DNA from: CAYPAU01 sp964408825
Lineage (GTDB): Bacteria; Patescibacteriota; Microgenomatia; Levybacterales; UBA12049
Reading direction: 5' to 3'
NCBI GenBank assembly: GCA_964408825.1
Contig: CAYPAU010000012.1
Coordinates: forward strand, 1 to 26,716
Length of the DNA stretch: 26,716 nt
Position 1 is the first letter of the stretch, and each line of letters opens with the position of its first letter. Shown here piece by piece: positions 15,005-22,968 of the stretch. The notes below the pieces were generated by a model. That model was not told the origin of the DNA. It worked only from the letters and a program-made list of their open reading frames with translations, and did no database searches. A program made the position numbers and the translations under genes.

Positions 15005-16507
15005 ATGAAACCTCAGGACTTAAAAGATTTCTTTGAAAGAAAAAAAATTCAGATGATCCTGGCTGCCGATGCTGAACCGCGAATCCACGATAAAAAAAAT
15101 GGCAAGATCACATCCATTATTCCGGCCGGAGGAGTATCGGTTGCGCTTGACCCAATTGCTCAGATATCAGGAGGAATTTTTATCGGAAGAGGAAGAACTA
15201 CGACAGATGAAGAAGTTTTGGATAGAGGCAAAATCAAGATAAGAGGTAATTTAGGAAGCTATCTATTAAAAAGAGTATTTATAAATGAAGCCGAATATGA
15301 AGATTATTATTTAGGTTTTTCAAACCAGACTCTTTGGCCTCTTTGTCATATTGCATATGAAAGACCGGTTTTTGAAAAGGACTGGTATAAAAATTATGTC
15401 AAGGTAAACCAATTTTTTGCAAAGTCTATCATGGAAGAGGCTAAGTCAAATTCTTTTATTTGGATACATGATTATCAGCTGTCTTTGGTTCCTCTTTTTC
15501 TTAAGAAGCCAAGAAACGGAACAGTTGCAATGTTTTGGCATATTCCGTGGCCGACATGGGAAATATTCCGCACACTCCCTCAAAAAATTGAGATCCTTGA
15601 GAGTCTCCTTAACTGTGATTTTATCGCATTCCATAGAGGCTATCAGGTACGTAATTTTTTAGATACGGTAAGAAGAGAACTTGAAGTTAGGGTGGATGAG
15701 GAAACGAACAAAATATATTATAAAAAGAAAGTTACGACGGTTCGCAATCTCCCCATGGGGATAGACACAGATGTAATAAGGTCCCTTCTCTCGGAAAATC
15801 CGAGAGAAAGTCTGGTCGGCAGTGTTATAGATACCTTTATTGGCAAGGAAAATAATACACCTAAGGAAAGTGTCTTAGATGAATTTTTCAAAAAATATAG
15901 CGTGATCGTAGGAATAGACAGACTTGATTACACCAAGGGTTTAAGAACCCGTCTTTTGGCTCTTGACAAATTCTTTGAGAAATACCCTAAGTACATTGGG
16001 AAGGCAGTCTATATAGGGATCATCTCACCTTCAAGAGAAACAGTGCCATCTTACAAGAAATTAAAGGAAGAACTAAAGAGACTTGCACATGAAATTAATC
16101 TTAAATACGTAAGAAGGAGTTGGTTACCCGTGCATCTTATTTATTACACGTTTACAAGAGAAGATGTGATAAAGTTTTACAGGAAATCAAAAATTTGTCT
16201 GGTTACGCCTTTGGACGATGGAATGAATTTGGTTTCAAAAGAATTCGTAATAGCATCTTCCAAAGAAAAAGATCCGGGAATCCTGGTTCTCTCGCAATTT
16301 GCTGGCTCTGCGATTGATCTTACCGATGCTATTATCGTAAATCCTTATAACATTGAAGAGATGGCAAATGCAATAAAAGTTGGCCTTGAGATGGGAAAGA
16401 ATGAAAAAGCAAGGAGGATATCTTCAATGACAGAGGCTCTTGAGGCAAGAAATGTTTACGTCTGGACCCAGGATTTTGTAAGAACAGCACTAGAAGCATC
16501 AAGATAA
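15005..16507 (+). CDS. GT20 glycosyltransferase, trehalose-6-phosphate synthase-like (OtsA)
   Basis: 500 residues, the family's usual size. Catalytic blocks match OtsA: GFSNQTLWPLCH, WIHDYQLSLVPLFL, FWHIPWPTWEIFRTLP, VGIDRLDYTKGLRTRL (donor-binding Arg and Lys), IISPSRETVP and VTPLDDGMNLVSKEFV. However, the N-terminal SNRLP motif, whose arginine binds the glucose-6-phosphate acceptor in E. coli OtsA, is replaced by AADAEPRIH, and WVGW is replaced by FIGRGR. The acceptor may therefore differ (trehalose-6-P, glucosylglycerol-P or another phosphosugar). No phosphatase domain or otsB gene is present. The ATG follows the previous stop without a gap, indicating coupled translation. Confidence 0.85.
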   Translation: MKPQDLKDFFERKKIQMILAADAEPRIHDKKNGKITSIIPAGGVSVALDPIAQISGGIFIGRGRTTTDEEVLDRGKIKIRGNLGSYLLKRVFINEAEYEDYYLGFSNQTLWPLCHIAYERPVFEKDWYKNYVKVNQFFAKSIMEEAKSNSFIWIHDYQLSLVPLFLKKPRNGTVAMFWHIPWPTWEIFRTLPQKIEILESLLNCDFIAFHRGYQVRNFLDTVRRELEVRVDEETNKIYYKKKVTTVRNLPMGIDTDVIRSLLSENPRESLVGSVIDTFIGKENNTPKESVLDEFFKKYSVIVGIDRLDYTKGLRTRLLALDKFFEKYPKYIGKAVYIGIISPSRETVPSYKKLKEELKRLAHEINLKYVRRSWLPVHLIYYTFTREDVIKFYRKSKICLVTPLDDGMNLVSKEFVIASSKEKDPGILVLSQFAGSAIDLTDAIIVNPYNIEEMANAIKVGLEMGKNEKARRISSMTEALEARNVYVWTQDFVRTALEASR

Positions 16508-16560
16508 CTACTAACTACTAACAATTTACAGTTAACAATCAACAAGGGTTCAACTAATGT
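16505..16560. repeat. Heptanucleotide tandem repeats after the GT20 gene
   Basis: Starting on the stop codon, units TAACTAC, TAACTAC, TAACAAT, TTACAGT, TAACAAT and CAACAAG run in exact 7-nt register (16505-16546), continuing more loosely to 16560. Confidence 0.65.
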
Positions 16561-16584
16561 CTAGTAACTAATAGCTTATTGTTT

Positions 16585-16590
16585 TATACT
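16585..16590 (+). promoter_or_regulatory. Candidate -10 box of the galT-like gene
   Basis: TATACT lies 6 nt before the preferred ATG at 16597, the same geometry as other apparent leaderless genes in the window. The -35 region is weak. Confidence 0.35.
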
Positions 16591-16596
16591 GATGTT

Positions 16597-17505
16597 ATGG
16601 CGGATTTTAAGTTCCTGGAGAATAGAATAACGGGTAAGTGGATAATATTGGCTCCAAGAAGGTCCACGCGCCCGGATATTTCAAAGGGAGTTTCTCCGGT
16701 ATGTCCGTTTTGCGTAGGTAGAGAAAAGGAAGAGCCTGATGTTTATAGAGTCCCTGCCCGCAACGCCTCAGCTAGCGAGGCGGGCTGGCAAATAAGAGTC
16801 GTGGCAAACAAATTTCCGTTTACTGCCATCCACGAAGTTATAATCCACTCTCCCGATCACCACAAAAACTTTGACGAATTGCCGCAGGATCAGGTAGAAA
16901 CAATAATTAAGACCTACAGACAAAGGTACAATACTCACAAAAATTCAGGACATGTATATATATTTCATAATAGAGGAGAAGCAGGCGGAGAGAGCCTTCC
17001 CCATCCTCATACCCAGCTTGCGGTCGTTCCAAATTTCGTCAAGCTCGATATTCCTCCTCTTGAGAACGAGGATAGCGGAAAAATTAAGACAGAATTCTTT
17101 TCCATATTTTGCCCGAAGGATAGTCAATGGCCGGATGAGATCTGGATAAGTTCGAATAAGAAGGGAGATTTGTTTGGCGACATTTCAGACGATGAGGCAG
17201 CAGATTTAGCAATAGTCCTAAATAAAATTATAAGAATTCTTGATCTTCGTCATGGGCACGAGTTTCCGTTTAATTTTTATATTTATCCGGGACACGACTG
17301 GTATCTTAGAATTATTCCGCGAGTAAAATCTCTGGGAGGATTTGAGCTAGGAACCGGTGTTTTTATAAACACCCAAGACCCCAATGATACATTTTTATTT
17401 ATTAAGGAACATTTTTCCGCCAAAGGCGGACCAGCCTCTGGCTGGGATATCGATGAAGAAAAAATTAAAAGGGAGCAGAAGGCAGAGTACGCAAAGGGTG
17501 TTTAA
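16597..17505 (+). CDS. galT: Galactose-1-phosphate uridylyltransferase-like (GalT)
   Basis: HIT-superfamily nucleotidyltransferase that exchanges UMP between UDP-sugars and hexose-1-phosphates through a histidine intermediate. 302 residues. Zinc-type CPFC is at C36-C39, DHHK is near 87-90, and the active site is HPHTQ (H136, H138). The ATG at 16597 is preferred to the upstream TTG because it yields MADFKFLENRITGKWII, the usual start. Two GC-rich palindromic stretches are read in frame: residues 53-65 (PARNASASEAGWQ, DNA 16755-16790) and about 274-283 (SAKGGPASGW, two hairpins at 17417-17445). Both look like inserted repeat elements outside the active site. Its stop overlaps that of the convergent atpC by 4 nt. 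Confidence 0.9.
   Translation: MADFKFLENRITGKWIILAPRRSTRPDISKGVSPVCPFCVGREKEEPDVYRVPARNASASEAGWQIRVVANKFPFTAIHEVIIHSPDHHKNFDELPQDQVETIIKTYRQRYNTHKNSGHVYIFHNRGEAGGESLPHPHTQLAVVPNFVKLDIPPLENEDSGKIKTEFFSIFCPKDSQWPDEIWISSNKKGDLFGDISDDEAADLAIVLNKIIRILDLRHGHEFPFNFYIYPGHDWYLRIIPRVKSLGGFELGTGVFINTQDPNDTFLFIKEHFSAKGGPASGWDIDEEKIKREQKAEYAKGV
16755..16790. repeat. In-frame palindromic element in galT (1)
   Basis: Outer arms TGCC/GGCA and GCCC/GGGC enclose GCCTC/GAGGC around AGCTAGC. The stretch is markedly more GC-rich than its surroundings and encodes a small-residue loop between two conserved blocks. Confidence 0.6.
17417..17445. repeat. In-frame double hairpin in galT (2)
   Basis: CCGCC-AAA-GGCGG (17417-17429) and CCAGCC-TCT-GGCTGG (17431-17445) are two perfect hairpins one base apart, translated as part of SAKGGPASGW near the C-terminus. 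Confidence 0.6.
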
Positions 17506-17792
17506 AGATTTGCTTCTGTCAGGCCCAGAAATATACGTACCTCGTTTTTATAGACCTTAAGGACTCCTGTATCTATTTTCATTTCCTTGTCTTTCCCATC
17601 TAACTGGTGAATTATAATTTTACCTCTTATTACTGATATGAAATTCTCATGTTCTGGCAAAACATCAAAAATTCCCCTCTCATTATAAGAAGTTAAGGCT
17701 CTGACCCTATCATTATAGGTTACTCCATGCTTTGTCTGTATTTTAAGATTAAGTACTTCCTGGTTACTTTGATATTGCTGGTCCATTTTCAA
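17502..17792 (-). CDS. atpC: F1 ATPase epsilon-like subunit, short
   Basis: 96 residues corresponding to the N-terminal beta-sandwich domain of epsilon (LNLKIQTKHGVTYNDRVRALTSYNERGIFDVLPEHENFISVI, then KIDTGVLKVYKNEVRIFL). The C-terminal helical hairpin that inhibits ATP hydrolysis in many bacteria is absent, so that brake is probably missing. The start lies 29 nt inside the end of atpD (or 23 nt, from the second ATG), indicating coupled translation. Last gene of the operon; it converges with galT. Confidence 0.85.
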   Translation of the reverse strand: MKMDQQYQSNQEVLNLKIQTKHGVTYNDRVRALTSYNERGIFDVLPEHENFISVIRGKIIIHQLDGKDKEMKIDTGVLKVYKNEVRIFLGLTEANL

Positions 17793-19284
17793 TCACTCTT
17801 CCCTGCGTATTACCGGGTTTTATTTTGAGAGTCGGTGGCTTAATGCTTTGTTTTACTTCTCCATCAGGTTTAGAAGAGGTAGCTAAAAGCTCCTGCCTGC
17901 CGGCAGGCAGGTCCTTTGCCGATCCTATATACAAAAATTTTTCCTCCGGAATTTCATCATATTTTCCATTTAATATGTCATTAACGTCCTCAACCGCTGT
18001 TAGCCTTGTTACATATGCACCCGGTCTTCCTGTTTGGCTCTCTGCAACATAAAATGGCTGAGTCATGTAGTTTCTAAGTTTTCTTGCCCTTTTGTATTTA
18101 AGCTTGTCCTCGGGAGAAAGCTCGGCCTCTCCGACCAAAGACACAATTCTTTCAAGTTCGACCGCTTCCTTAAGTAAATTTTGGGCAAGAGGTGCTACTT
18201 TATAATGAAGTTCTCCCACCAACTCCGAATCCAAATTCGAGGAGGTAGACGAGATAAGATCCACGGCTGGTAAATGACCCTCCTGATAAGCAGATCTTGA
18301 GAGTATTACCGTTGAATCAAGATAGGGAAATATTGATTGAACCCCCTGATCCAAAATATCATCGTTTGGAATATAAATTGCCTCGATTGTTGAGATTGAG
18401 TTATTGCTCACCGAGACGAGCCGTTCATGGAATGATGCCATCTCGGAGGAAAGAGTTGCCTGATAGCCGTCTTCTGATGGAATTGTACTCATAAGAACCG
18501 CAAGCTCATTTCCTGCCTGAGCAAACCTAAATACGTTGTCTATGAAAAATAAAACGTCCTTTTTAAGAACGTCTCTAAAATATTCGGCAATCGTCGCTGA
18601 GGTGTAGGCAGTTAGAAATCTAATGGCCGGGTTTTCTCCCATAGGTCCGAATACTAGGGAAACTTTGGGAAGAACATTTTGCTCGGAAAGTGTTTGATGG
18701 AGCTCATGCCCTTCTCGAGTTCGCTCTCCAACCCCCGCAAAGACCGACACATTTTTTTCCTGACCTTCTTTTTTAAGAATAACAATATTATGAATAACTT
18801 CCGTAAGAAGAAGAGTTTTTCCGACTCCTGCCCCTCCGAACAGTCCTATTTTTCCACCTTTTGCGATAGGAGAGAAAAAATCTATTGCTTTTATTCCGGT
18901 TTCAAGAATTTCCTGATGGGTCGATAGATCAGTGTAAGTAGGGAAACTTCCGTATATTGGTCTTTTTTCTTTTGTAATTATCTTTCCTTTTCCGTCAATC
19001 TCCCCCCCAAAGATATCCATGACTCTTCCCAGGACCTTCTCTCCGACTGGAATCAGTATTGGTTTTTCGGTATTTATTACGGTTGCTCCTCTATAAAGAT
19101 TTGTGGTATGAGAAAGACAAAGACAGAAAAAAGTCGAGTGACCGGATGATCTTATAATTTCCATCTTAGTTTCTTTATCATCCTCGAGAACGAGAAGGTC
19201 ATGTAGATTGGGAGGATTCTTTGAAAATTCTACTTCAACCATATGCCCCTGAATTTTTAAAATTCTCCCTTTATTTTTTTCCAT
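17764..19284 (-). CDS. atpD: F1 ATPase beta subunit
   Basis: Catalytic subunit, 506 residues. The P-loop GGAGVGKT is at 150-157, the catalytic glutamate is in GERTREG, Walker B is VLFFIDNVFRF, and EAELSPEDKL stands at the DELSEED position; all needed for ATP turnover. The C-terminus is longer than usual. After the conserved EKFLYIGSA, a perfect palindrome encodes LPAGRQ (459-464), followed by a 42-residue Lys/Pro/Ser-rich tail. The preceding gene is gamma, giving the order b, delta, alpha, gamma, beta, epsilon. Confidence 0.97.
   Translation of the reverse strand: MEKNKGRILKIQGHMVEVEFSKNPPNLHDLLVLEDDKETKMEIIRSSGHSTFFCLCLSHTTNLYRGATVINTEKPILIPVGEKVLGRVMDIFGGEIDGKGKIITKEKRPIYGSFPTYTDLSTHQEILETGIKAIDFFSPIAKGGKIGLFGGAGVGKTLLLTEVIHNIVILKKEGQEKNVSVFAGVGERTREGHELHQTLSEQNVLPKVSLVFGPMGENPAIRFLTAYTSATIAEYFRDVLKKDVLFFIDNVFRFAQAGNELAVLMSTIPSEDGYQATLSSEMASFHERLVSVSNNSISTIEAIYIPNDDILDQGVQSIFPYLDSTVILSRSAYQEGHLPAVDLISSTSSNLDSELVGELHYKVAPLAQNLLKEAVELERIVSLVGEAELSPEDKLKYKRARKLRNYMTQPFYVAESQTGRPGAYVTRLTAVEDVNDILNGKYDEIPEEKFLYIGSAKDLPAGRQELLATSSKPDGEVKQSIKPPTLKIKPGNTQGRVIENGPAISK
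17892..17911. repeat. 20-bp perfect palindrome inside atpD
   Basis: CCTGCCTGCCGGCAGGCAGG is self-complementary over its full length and is read in frame as LPAGRQ in the beta-subunit C-terminus. GC-rich in an AT-rich gene, it looks like an inserted mobile palindrome. Confidence 0.75.
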
Positions 19285-19312
19285 TTTATATCAATTCCTG
19301 TCGGCTCGGATT

Positions 19313-20182
19313 TTATCCTCCCCAGAGAGGAAGACTTGAAAAAGTCTCAAGTTGCTTTTTGTTCATTATTCTGTGCCGTATTTTTTCTTTTTCAAAACCC
19401 ACCGCTTTTAAGATTAATTTTATATTTTCAACCCTCATCTCCAGAGAAGTCATTCTGGCTGCAAATTTGGCAAGTTGATCTTCAAAGATCGTCTGTTCAA
19501 ACAGGGATGAGAATATCTCTGCCTCAAAAAATTTCATTATCTTTTCAAGCGAAGGTTCGAAAAAATATTTAACCTTAGGTACTGCAAGGTCTTGAGGGAG
19601 GGGATCGCCTGAAATACCTGTTATTACAGGCTGTTGGGAGATTACATTTTCAAATCTTCCATAAACTACAAAAATTCTTTCATAAGGAAGAATAAACTCA
19701 ACAATTTTTCTAAGCGCCTCATTATCGATCTTTGAGTCCGGAAAATCAAAGTAATTATAGGTAATTAAAAGGCCGGCATTTTTAAAGATTTCAAGGCCGA
19801 CTCTACCTATTATTACAGCATCTGCCTTTTCTTTTGTAATCAGATTTAAAAAAAGTTCGGTAGTTTTTTTTACTATGTCCCCATAAAGTCCTGTATTTGA
19901 GGAAAGAAGAACATACAGAGTTTTTCCGTTTCTTTCAATAAACGTTAGCTGTCTTTCATCTTTTACTTTCTTCCTCTTCATTCTTTTTAACATCTCATCT
20001 CCATAAGATAATTTGACTTGTTGAAATATATAATTTAACTCGTCTATAAAATAACGACTCTGAAGTACCGAAGATCTGGTATTTTGCATTCTTGAGGCAG
20101 CTATTTCTTCATATGTCTCCAAAATATTTTTAAACGTGGAGACTCGATTAAACTCTTCTGTTATTTCTTTTTTAGTTTTCAT
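19313..20182 (-). CDS. atpG: F1 ATPase gamma subunit
   Basis: 289 residues. The N-terminal helix carries EEIAASRMQ and the C-terminal helix AKFAARMTSLEMRVENI, the two coiled-coil parts of the rotor shaft. The middle Rossmann-like domain has SSNTGLYGDIVKK (family consensus SDRGLCGGFN). The extreme C-terminus ends in SSLPLWGG, encoded by a small hairpin-forming stretch (19319-19335), and departs from the usual family ending. Its start overlaps the end of atpA by 11 nt. In this operon it would dock on the c-like fusion protein. Confidence 0.92.
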   Translation of the reverse strand: MKTKKEITEEFNRVSTFKNILETYEEIAASRMQNTRSSVLQSRYFIDELNYIFQQVKLSYGDEMLKRMKRKKVKDERQLTFIERNGKTLYVLLSSNTGLYGDIVKKTTELFLNLITKEKADAVIIGRVGLEIFKNAGLLITYNYFDFPDSKIDNEALRKIVEFILPYERIFVVYGRFENVISQQPVITGISGDPLPQDLAVPKVKYFFEPSLEKIMKFFEAEIFSSLFEQTIFEDQLAKFAARMTSLEMRVENIKLILKAVGFEKEKIRHRIMNKKQLETFSSLPLWGG

Positions 20183-21650
20183 ATGATTTTATAGCCTGAA
20201 GTAGTTTTGGACCCTCTACTTTAATCTTTCCAAGAAGCTCGTTAAAAGAATCAATTTTTACCAGACTGTCAATTTTATCTCTTATTTGCCTATTTGAATT
20301 ATAGACTTCTATAATTTTCTCCATATCCTGTTTTATTGTCGCAAGACCCGCTACTCCCCATAAATTAGCCCAGAGCATACAAAAGAGAACCACCTGAAGA
20401 TTAAGAGGAATAACATCACTCGTGTATTGGTTAAAAAACTGTATTATTTTTGCCCCTGTTGAGAGAGTCATTTTTATATTTTCGTTAAGCTCTGCTCCGA
20501 AATGTACAAAACTTTGCATTTTTTCATAAAGAGTTAGGAAGCTCATGATTTCACGGCTTATTTCTCTTCTTAGATTACTTTGTGTTTGTCTTCCGACACG
20601 GGTTACCGATAAAAATGGGTTTATGGCAGGTCTTCGGCCAAGATAAAAGAGGTCTTTGTCAAAATATAAGTGGCCATCGGTCATAGACATTAAATTGGTT
20701 TCGATGTATCCTGATAAATCTCCCTGGGCCGTCTCAGCCACGGCAAGACATGTGATAGAAGCCTCCCCTCCCTTATCTGTTACAAAATTTCCTGCTCTCT
20801 CCAGGAGTCTTGCATGGGCATAGAAAATATCCGAAGGATAGGAATTTCTTCCGGGAAATCTCTTGCCAAGAAGGGCTATTTCTCTGTAGAATTTTGCGTG
20901 CGTTGAAAGATCATCCAGTACGACCAAGACATCTTTTCCCTCGTTTCTGAAGAATTCGCCTACTGTCATTGCAGTATATGGGGTAAGATATGTAAGCCCT
21001 GTTGAATCCTCAGAGCCCGATGCTATAATAACCATTTTATCCAAGGCCCCATGTTTTCGGAAAAGCTCTTCGATTCTTTTTACATCAAGCTTTTTCTTGC
21101 CTACAGCGGCATATATGCATATATTTCCCTTTGCGGTTTGACTTAGTATTGTCTTTGTAAGAAAACTTGTTTTTCCTGTTTTTCTGTCTCCTACTACCAG
21201 TTCTCTTTGTCCGTGTCCTAAGGGAATGGCAAGGTCGACAATAAGGACTCCGGTTTCAAGTGTCTTTGTTACAGATCTCCTTTTTACTATGCCTTCGGGA
21301 CGGACATTAATAGGCATGATATTCTTTGGAACTTCGGTTTTTATCGCACTTATCGTAGAGCCTAACGGATCTATCACTTTCCCCAAAAGTTCAAAGCCAA
21401 CGGGTACTTTGAGTATTTCGTTGGTTCTTGTAACTTTGATTCCGGGTTTTATAAGGTTCTTTGAGAAAACCAGTATTTCGACAATCTCTTTTTCTATACC
21501 GAATACCTGACCGAAATCACCCGTTTCAAATATTACTATCTCCTCGGGTTTTATTCTTGGAAGGCCCGAAACATAAACTATAGCATCTGCTACTTGCTCA
21601 ACATATCCTATTTCCTCTGTCTGACTAAGATATTTATTGAAGTCTTTCAT
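20172..21650 (-). CDS. atpA: F1 ATPase alpha subunit
   Basis: 492 residues. The non-catalytic nucleotide site is GDRKTGKT (family GDRQTGKT), Walker B is VLVVLDDLSTHA, and the arginine finger is in PFLSVTRVGRQTQ. The following residues differ from the common GGAAQ. The sequence is otherwise a full-length alpha with the N-terminal barrel (IGYVEQVADAIVYVSGL) and C-terminal bundle. Overlaps with delta (17 nt) and gamma (11 nt) show tight operon packing. Confidence 0.96.
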   Translation of the reverse strand: MKDFNKYLSQTEEIGYVEQVADAIVYVSGLPRIKPEEIVIFETGDFGQVFGIEKEIVEILVFSKNLIKPGIKVTRTNEILKVPVGFELLGKVIDPLGSTISAIKTEVPKNIMPINVRPEGIVKRRSVTKTLETGVLIVDLAIPLGHGQRELVVGDRKTGKTSFLTKTILSQTAKGNICIYAAVGKKKLDVKRIEELFRKHGALDKMVIIASGSEDSTGLTYLTPYTAMTVGEFFRNEGKDVLVVLDDLSTHAKFYREIALLGKRFPGRNSYPSDIFYAHARLLERAGNFVTDKGGEASITCLAVAETAQGDLSGYIETNLMSMTDGHLYFDKDLFYLGRRPAINPFLSVTRVGRQTQSNLRREISREIMSFLTLYEKMQSFVHFGAELNENIKMTLSTGAKIIQFFNQYTSDVIPLNLQVVLFCMLWANLWGVAGLATIKQDMEKIIEVYNSNRQIRDKIDSLVKIDSFNELLGKIKVEGPKLLQAIKSYEN

Positions 21651-22152
21651 TTAGTAAAAATGGAGTGAAGTCTATCTTTTTGTCTAAAAAAATATTTTCA
21701 AGGCTTTTCCGTACGGAAAAGTCCTTGTATTTCCCATCCATGGCTATAATTGCTCCTCCTAAGATTGACTCATCCTTTTCTATGTCAAGCAGAATTCCAC
21801 TTCCTATATTTTCTTCCACCCACGAATATATATTGCTTACGACTTCTTCGGCAGGATCAATAGCAAGAGTTATTTTTAATGTCTTTGCGTTTTTAAGCTC
21901 CAATTGAACCTTTGACAGCACTTTGTTTGCCGAGGCAAAATCGGAATTCGACACGGTCGAGGACCTAAGAAGACCTTTTATCAAAGAAGCATAAGACTTG
22001 CCGACTGTTTTTGAGAGTATCTCATCTATATCTTTATTTTTAACTTTAAAAAAACTTGAGAGAATAGAGCCTATGGCATCTGAAAAATTTTCAGCCTCAT
22101 CAACCGTTTTTATTTCCTTAAATAATTCATAAATTAATTTCTTGTCATCCAT
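21634..22152 (-). CDS. atpH: F1 ATPase delta subunit
   Basis: 172 residues. Divergent, but the C-terminal motif SILGGAIIAMDGKYKDFSVRKSLENI matches the family ending GGxxxxxxDxxxDxSVxxxL. The N-terminal half is helical, as expected for the cap that joins alpha to the b stalk. Position between b and alpha agrees. A perfect hairpin precedes the gene in the 33-nt gap after the b gene. Confidence 0.85.
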   Translation of the reverse strand: MDDKKLIYELFKEIKTVDEAENFSDAIGSILSSFFKVKNKDIDEILSKTVGKSYASLIKGLLRSSTVSNSDFASANKVLSKVQLELKNAKTLKITLAIDPAEEVVSNIYSWVEENIGSGILLDIEKDESILGGAIIAMDGKYKDFSVRKSLENIFLDKKIDFTPFLLNERLQ

Positions 22153-22159
22153 AGGCAGG

Positions 22160-22176
22160 CCCCGATTAAATCGGGG
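22160..22176. repeat. Perfect hairpin between the b and delta genes
   Basis: CCCCGAT-TAA-ATCGGGG, 7-bp stem with a 3-nt loop, in the only sizeable intergenic gap inside the operon. No T run follows on the minus strand, so it is not a classical terminator; mRNA processing, partial attenuation or a repeat insertion are possible. Confidence 0.6.
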
Positions 22177-22185
22177 TTAAAGGGA

Positions 22186-22899
22186 TCATTTTTGCATACC
22201 GTCTTTTTTTGCTTTCTCCAGAGCTTCTATAATAAGCTCTTCATGCATCGACATTGGAATGTTCTTTCCTATGGCCAATTTGGATATATTCTCAAGGATC
22301 TTATAAATCTCCTCGTCCACTTTTCTAAACATTTCTTTTTTGTATTCCTCAACTTGCGTCTGGACGCTTGAGTATTCTTCTTCTATTTTCCCCTCAACTA
22401 TTTTTTGGGCAGAGAAAGTTTCTTTGGCAAGAATATCATCGAAATCTCTCAGCTCCTTTTGGGCATCTTCTTCGATAGCATTTGATGCATTTTGAGCTAT
22501 TTGAATAGTCCTGCCCTTTAAGCTATCGAGTTGTTTTTTGTATTCCTCAAGGAAATCCAGCGAAACCTTTTCAAAATATGAAGTCTGGTGTTTAATCAAC
22601 GTTTCCAAAGCCTCATCCAGCATTTTTCTTGCGTCTTGAGAAAGAGTTTGGCTATCCGATATAATTTGCTGTGCTTTTTTGCCTGCCTCTTCGATCATAT
22701 CCGATGCTTTTTGCCTTGCGTCTTTTAAAAGATCTGCGTCTTTTTGGTTGATTTCATTTAATATATCGTTATATTTCTTTTGATTTGAAGAAAGCTTTCT
22801 AAGAAGATGGGAATATGAGACTGCCATTGCCAAAAGCGCCAAAGAGAGTATGAAGACAGCTGCGATAATATCAAAAAAAATTACCGGATCGATTGTCAT
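22186..22899 (-). CDS. atpF: F-type ATPase subunit b-like, long stalk
   Basis: 237 residues from the ATG at 22899; a GTG seven codons earlier is possible but less likely. One N-terminal membrane helix (IDPVIFFDIIAAVFILSLAL) is followed by about 200 residues of charged coiled coil. It is clearly longer than the about 160 of E. coli b, so the peripheral stalk could reach further or carry extra contacts. The coil has the usual Ala-rich heptads (KDARQKASDMIEEAGKKAQQI). Encoded between the c-like fusion and delta. Confidence 0.85.
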   Translation of the reverse strand: MTIDPVIFFDIIAAVFILSLALLAMAVSYSHLLRKLSSNQKKYNDILNEINQKDADLLKDARQKASDMIEEAGKKAQQIISDSQTLSQDARKMLDEALETLIKHQTSYFEKVSLDFLEEYKKQLDSLKGRTIQIAQNASNAIEEDAQKELRDFDDILAKETFSAQKIVEGKIEEEYSSVQTQVEEYKKEMFRKVDEEIYKILENISKLAIGKNIPMSMHEELIIEALEKAKKDGMQK

Positions 22900-22968
22900 A
22901 TAAATAATTTTACCCCGCACATTTCTTAAAGTAAAGAATTTAGATCTAATTTTTGCATCATGCGGGGT

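Noticed and set aside
17764..19284. Beta subunit as a degenerate, non-catalytic copy
   Set aside because: The P-loop, GERTREG and Walker B motifs are intact; only the C-terminus is altered by the palindrome and tail.
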